Assembly: GCF_000316665.1 (NCBI RefSeq)
Contig: NC_019678.1
Coordinates: 6,531,001-6,595,000, forward strand
Length of the DNA: 64,000 bases
From: Rivularia sp. PCC 7116
GTDB lineage: Bacteria; Cyanobacteriota; Cyanobacteriia; Cyanobacteriales; Nostocaceae
Direction of reading: 5' to 3'
Within the stretch, counting starts at the first letter, position 1; each line of letters starts with the position of its first letter. Shown one piece after another: positions 62,149 to 64,000 of this stretch. The notes under the pieces are model-generated. The model was not told the DNA's origin. It did no database searches and saw nothing but the letters and a program-made list of their open reading frames with translations. Both the position numbers and the translations under genes were made by a program.

Positions 62149-63510
62149 ATGTTCTCATTCTTACTTAATTTTCCTATCGCTCAAACAACTACTCCCACCC
62201 CGGCACCTGTAGAAGTAGTACAACCACAACAAGTGCGTCCTTTACCGGGTAAACTTGATAACATTCCAGTTTTTAATAGCAACAGTCCGGAATTAGTTCT
62301 CAAAGAAGGAATTCTGCTTTCGACATTTCCGTCTAAAGGAAAAAAAGTGTCCTCAGCACATCTTAATTTTCCTTTTAAAGGACGTTTTGATATATTTGCC
62401 CATCATGTTGCCAAAGCATCTGCACCGGATGATTTAAGGACGTTATACTTAGGGATAATTCTGCATAACCCAACCTCACAACCTGTAACGATAAATGTAT
62501 TACATGGAGCAAGCTATTTAAGTCAACCGGATGCACCATTTATTGATTTACCATCCCAAAAAAATAATTATTTTGGTCGAGTTTTTGCAGGTCCCGGAAG
62601 TAGAGTAACGAGTGATGTTCTTAGAAAACGTCGTCAATCGACAATACCTGCTCAACTAACAATTCCAGCAGGGGAAAGTCGCATGATGATGAATGCACCC
62701 ATTCCAGTAAAAGAACTGGAACCACCTATAAATGGACGTTCTACCTTAATGCGACTGTGGAGTAGTGATAAGGTATATGCTGCATCTTTAGCAATGTTTG
62801 CACCTACTAATGCTGATGAGAGCGAACGTCCCCCAACTTTACAAGAATGGCAAAATCTACTTGATAACGGTGATTTAGCAGGACCAAGAGATAAAGCACC
62901 TACACCACCAGAAGACATTAACAAACCAATAATTTACGGCAGAGTATCGGGAGTTGCAAAGGGTTCTCAATGGAATTCTTTAGTCGTCGATAGTCCTAAA
63001 AAAACTTATTTAACAATTCCTCAACCTGGTAAAGCTTTTTCCTACGGTATCGCTACCCTACATCGCGGAACTTTAGGAACCGATCAAATTCAAAGTGCTA
63101 AAATGTTAGCACGTTATTCCGATACCGCATATTACGCTCATGGCAATTATGGGATTTGGTACAGTTTACAGTTACCCTTACTAAATAAATCTTCAGCACC
63201 GCAGACCGTAAAAGTATCATTGCAAACACCAATTAAGGAAGATGAGTTAACCAAAGATGGATTGCGCTTCTTTGATAATCCATCTAAACGAGTTTTCTTT
63301 CGCGGTACGCTAAGATTGCGTTATACAGATGATAAAGGATTACCGCGTACTCGCTACCTACATTTAGTGCAAAATAGAGGTGAAAGAGGAAAACCTTTAA
63401 CAATATTGAATATGAAACCAGGTGGTAAAAGACTTGTAGAAGTTGATTTACTTTATCCCCCAGATGCGACACCACCGCAAGTACTTACAGTTGAGACGGA
63501 AGATAAATAA
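62149..63510 (+). CDS. DUF3370 family exported protein
   Basis: 453 residues. The pattern QVRPLPGKLDNIPVFNSNSP, LYLGIILHNPTSQPVTINVL, and FYGI/ATLHRG-type strands are those of DUF3370, a cyanobacteria-specific family of unknown function. A short hydrophobic N-terminus (MFSFLLNFPIAQ) may be a truncated signal peptide, and the Pro/Thr-rich segment after it fits exported proteins. Expected periplasmic or outer-membrane location is inference. Confidence 0.8.
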   Translation: MFSFLLNFPIAQTTTPTPAPVEVVQPQQVRPLPGKLDNIPVFNSNSPELVLKEGILLSTFPSKGKKVSSAHLNFPFKGRFDIFAHHVAKASAPDDLRTLYLGIILHNPTSQPVTINVLHGASYLSQPDAPFIDLPSQKNNYFGRVFAGPGSRVTSDVLRKRRQSTIPAQLTIPAGESRMMMNAPIPVKELEPPINGRSTLMRLWSSDKVYAASLAMFAPTNADESERPPTLQEWQNLLDNGDLAGPRDKAPTPPEDINKPIIYGRVSGVAKGSQWNSLVVDSPKKTYLTIPQPGKAFSYGIATLHRGTLGTDQIQSAKMLARYSDTAYYAHGNYGIWYSLQLPLLNKSSAPQTVKVSLQTPIKEDELTKDGLRFFDNPSKRVFFRGTLRLRYTDDKGLPRTRYLHLVQNRGERGKPLTILNMKPGGKRLVEVDLLYPPDATPPQVLTVETEDK

Positions 63511-63522
63511 AATTTTCTCGTA

Positions 63523-63590
63523 GGGTGCTGTGACGGTTACGGTAATTTATGAACTGTAACGAAATTTTTAAAATTTACCGTCACGCACCA
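63523..63590. repeat. dispersed palindrome of the GGTGCGTGACG family
   Basis: The arms ggtgctgtgacggttacgg and ccgtcacgcacc frame about 68 bp with imperfect pairing. Relatives lie at 29616-29679 and inside the 342/361-bp direct repeats (ggtgcgtcacggc). It occurs between the DUF3370 stop and the rRNA terminator. Confidence 0.65.
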
Positions 63591-63666
63591 ATTTATCAGA
63601 AATGTGTAAGTTAAGACACTCAGTATGTAAAAAATTTATATCGTCAAGAAATTACAGAATTAAAAA

Positions 63667-63711
63667 AAACCAAAAAACCCTTCTGAGTATTACAGAAGGG
63701 TTTTTTGGTTT
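63667..63711 (-). terminator. strong terminator of the rRNA operon
   Basis: A 19-bp perfect stem (AAACCAAAAAACCCTTCTG / CAGAAGGGTTTTTTGGTTT) with a 7-base loop, T-rich after the stem on either strand. It lies 15 bases past the 5S 3' end on the minus strand and could also stop transcripts coming from DUF3370. Confidence 0.9.
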
Positions 63712-63725
63712 GTTTTGAATTAAAA

Positions 63726-63844
63726 ACCTGGCACCGAGCTATTTTCACAGGAGGCAACCCTCCAACTATCGTCGCCGCAACAGCGTTTCACCTCTGAGTT
63801 CGGGATGGAATCAGTGTGGTTCCACTGTGCCATAGGCACCAGGA
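63726..63844 (-). rRNA. rrf: 5S ribosomal RNA
   Basis: The reverse complement begins TCCTGGTGCCTATGGCAC, contains ATCCCGAACTCAGAGGTGAAA and ends GCTCGGTGCCAGGT. Length about 119 and paired ends fit 5S rRNA. It lies about 83 bp downstream of the 23S 3' end. Confidence 0.97.
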
Positions 63845-63927
63845 AACTTGTAGGGAATACAGAGTCCCTGAAGGCTGCATATTAACGCGAATAATTTTGT
63901 TTGTATTTACAATGATTGTTGGTTTGA

Positions 63928-64000
63928 GGTCAAGCCCTCGGTCTGTTAGCATGGCTCGGCTACATACATTACTGCACTTCCACCTACCACCTATTAACGG
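63928..64000 (-). rRNA. rrl: 23S ribosomal RNA, 3' end only
   Basis: The reverse complement reads CCGTTAATAGGTGGTAGGTG ... ACCGAGGGCTTGACC, the conserved 3' terminus of cyanobacterial 23S rRNA. The gene continues past the window edge. Confidence 0.95.

Noticed and set aside
1..64000. tRNA genes
   Set aside because: I looked for T-arm consensus and acceptor pairing by eye and found none I could defend; a tRNAscan run would be decisive.

Overview
The window reads as chromosome of a filamentous, probably heterocyst-forming (Nostocales-type) cyanobacterium. Evidence: many HIP1 octamers (gcgatcgc), a PetG gene and a CytM-like cytochrome, XisH/XisI proteins, a PerR/type II peroxiredoxin pair, CYP110-like P450, DUF3370, heptamer tandem repeats (ATTACCA, CCCCAAT types) and many dispersed palindromes. 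Genus cannot be fixed from this alone; the style resembles Calothrix/Rivularia-like genomes (inference). The window ends in a minus-strand rRNA operon (23S 3' end, then 5S).

Layout. 1-4.7 kb: 3' part of a giant DUF6519/S74-chaperone tail-fibre-like gene, then remnants of two insertion sequences. 4.7-13.9 kb: a 1810-residue Ser/Thr kinase-ATPase-GAF-histidine kinase, a flavin monooxygenase, a haem-oxygenase-fold diiron-oxidase candidate and a DUF554 membrane protein. 14-22.5 kb: LRR protein, RCK-type channel-like protein, degenerate nuclease, a GH9 cellulase with two CBM2 modules but no signal peptide, and SseB. 22.7-26.7 kb: a cassette between direct repeats of about 350 bp, holding a TetR gene with two palindromic operators and two membrane-protein genes, the second split by an intact IS630-type element with TA duplication. 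26.6-29.5 kb: a 959-residue coiled-coil/TPR membrane protein.

29.8-35.4 kb is a conflict-system-rich stretch: a divergent pair of a two-helix membrane protein and an HTH-TRADD-N-pentapeptide protein with 11-bp iterons between them, an unknown partner gene, a RelE/ParE toxin-antitoxin pair, a tiny membrane protein and an ECF-like sigma factor. 35.6-42.5 kb holds a TetR/GST pair sharing operators, two methyltransferases, a PH-domain protein, a P450 and a ribbon-helix-helix/ACT protein with a palindrome at its own promoter. 43.4-45.9 kb has an NB-ARC STAND ATPase, headed by an HTH like that of the TRADD-N protein and again divergent from a tiny membrane protein. A second TRADD-N-pentapeptide gene lies at 49.1 kb.

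50.7-53.1 kb is a redox module: PerR, peroxiredoxin and a thioredoxin-reductase-like flavoprotein that seems to lack the NADPH motif. Then come an ABC exporter, XisH/XisI, a Uma2 remnant, a TspO-related protein, a RuBisCO-like protein (MtnW type), cytochrome cM, PetG, RsmD, HisH, DUF3370 and the rRNA operon.

The strongest candidate for a little-described system is the set of HTH/TRADD-N/NB-ARC genes, each of the two HTH-headed ones paired divergently with a small membrane protein. Family names given here are recognised from sequence patterns; no search was run.
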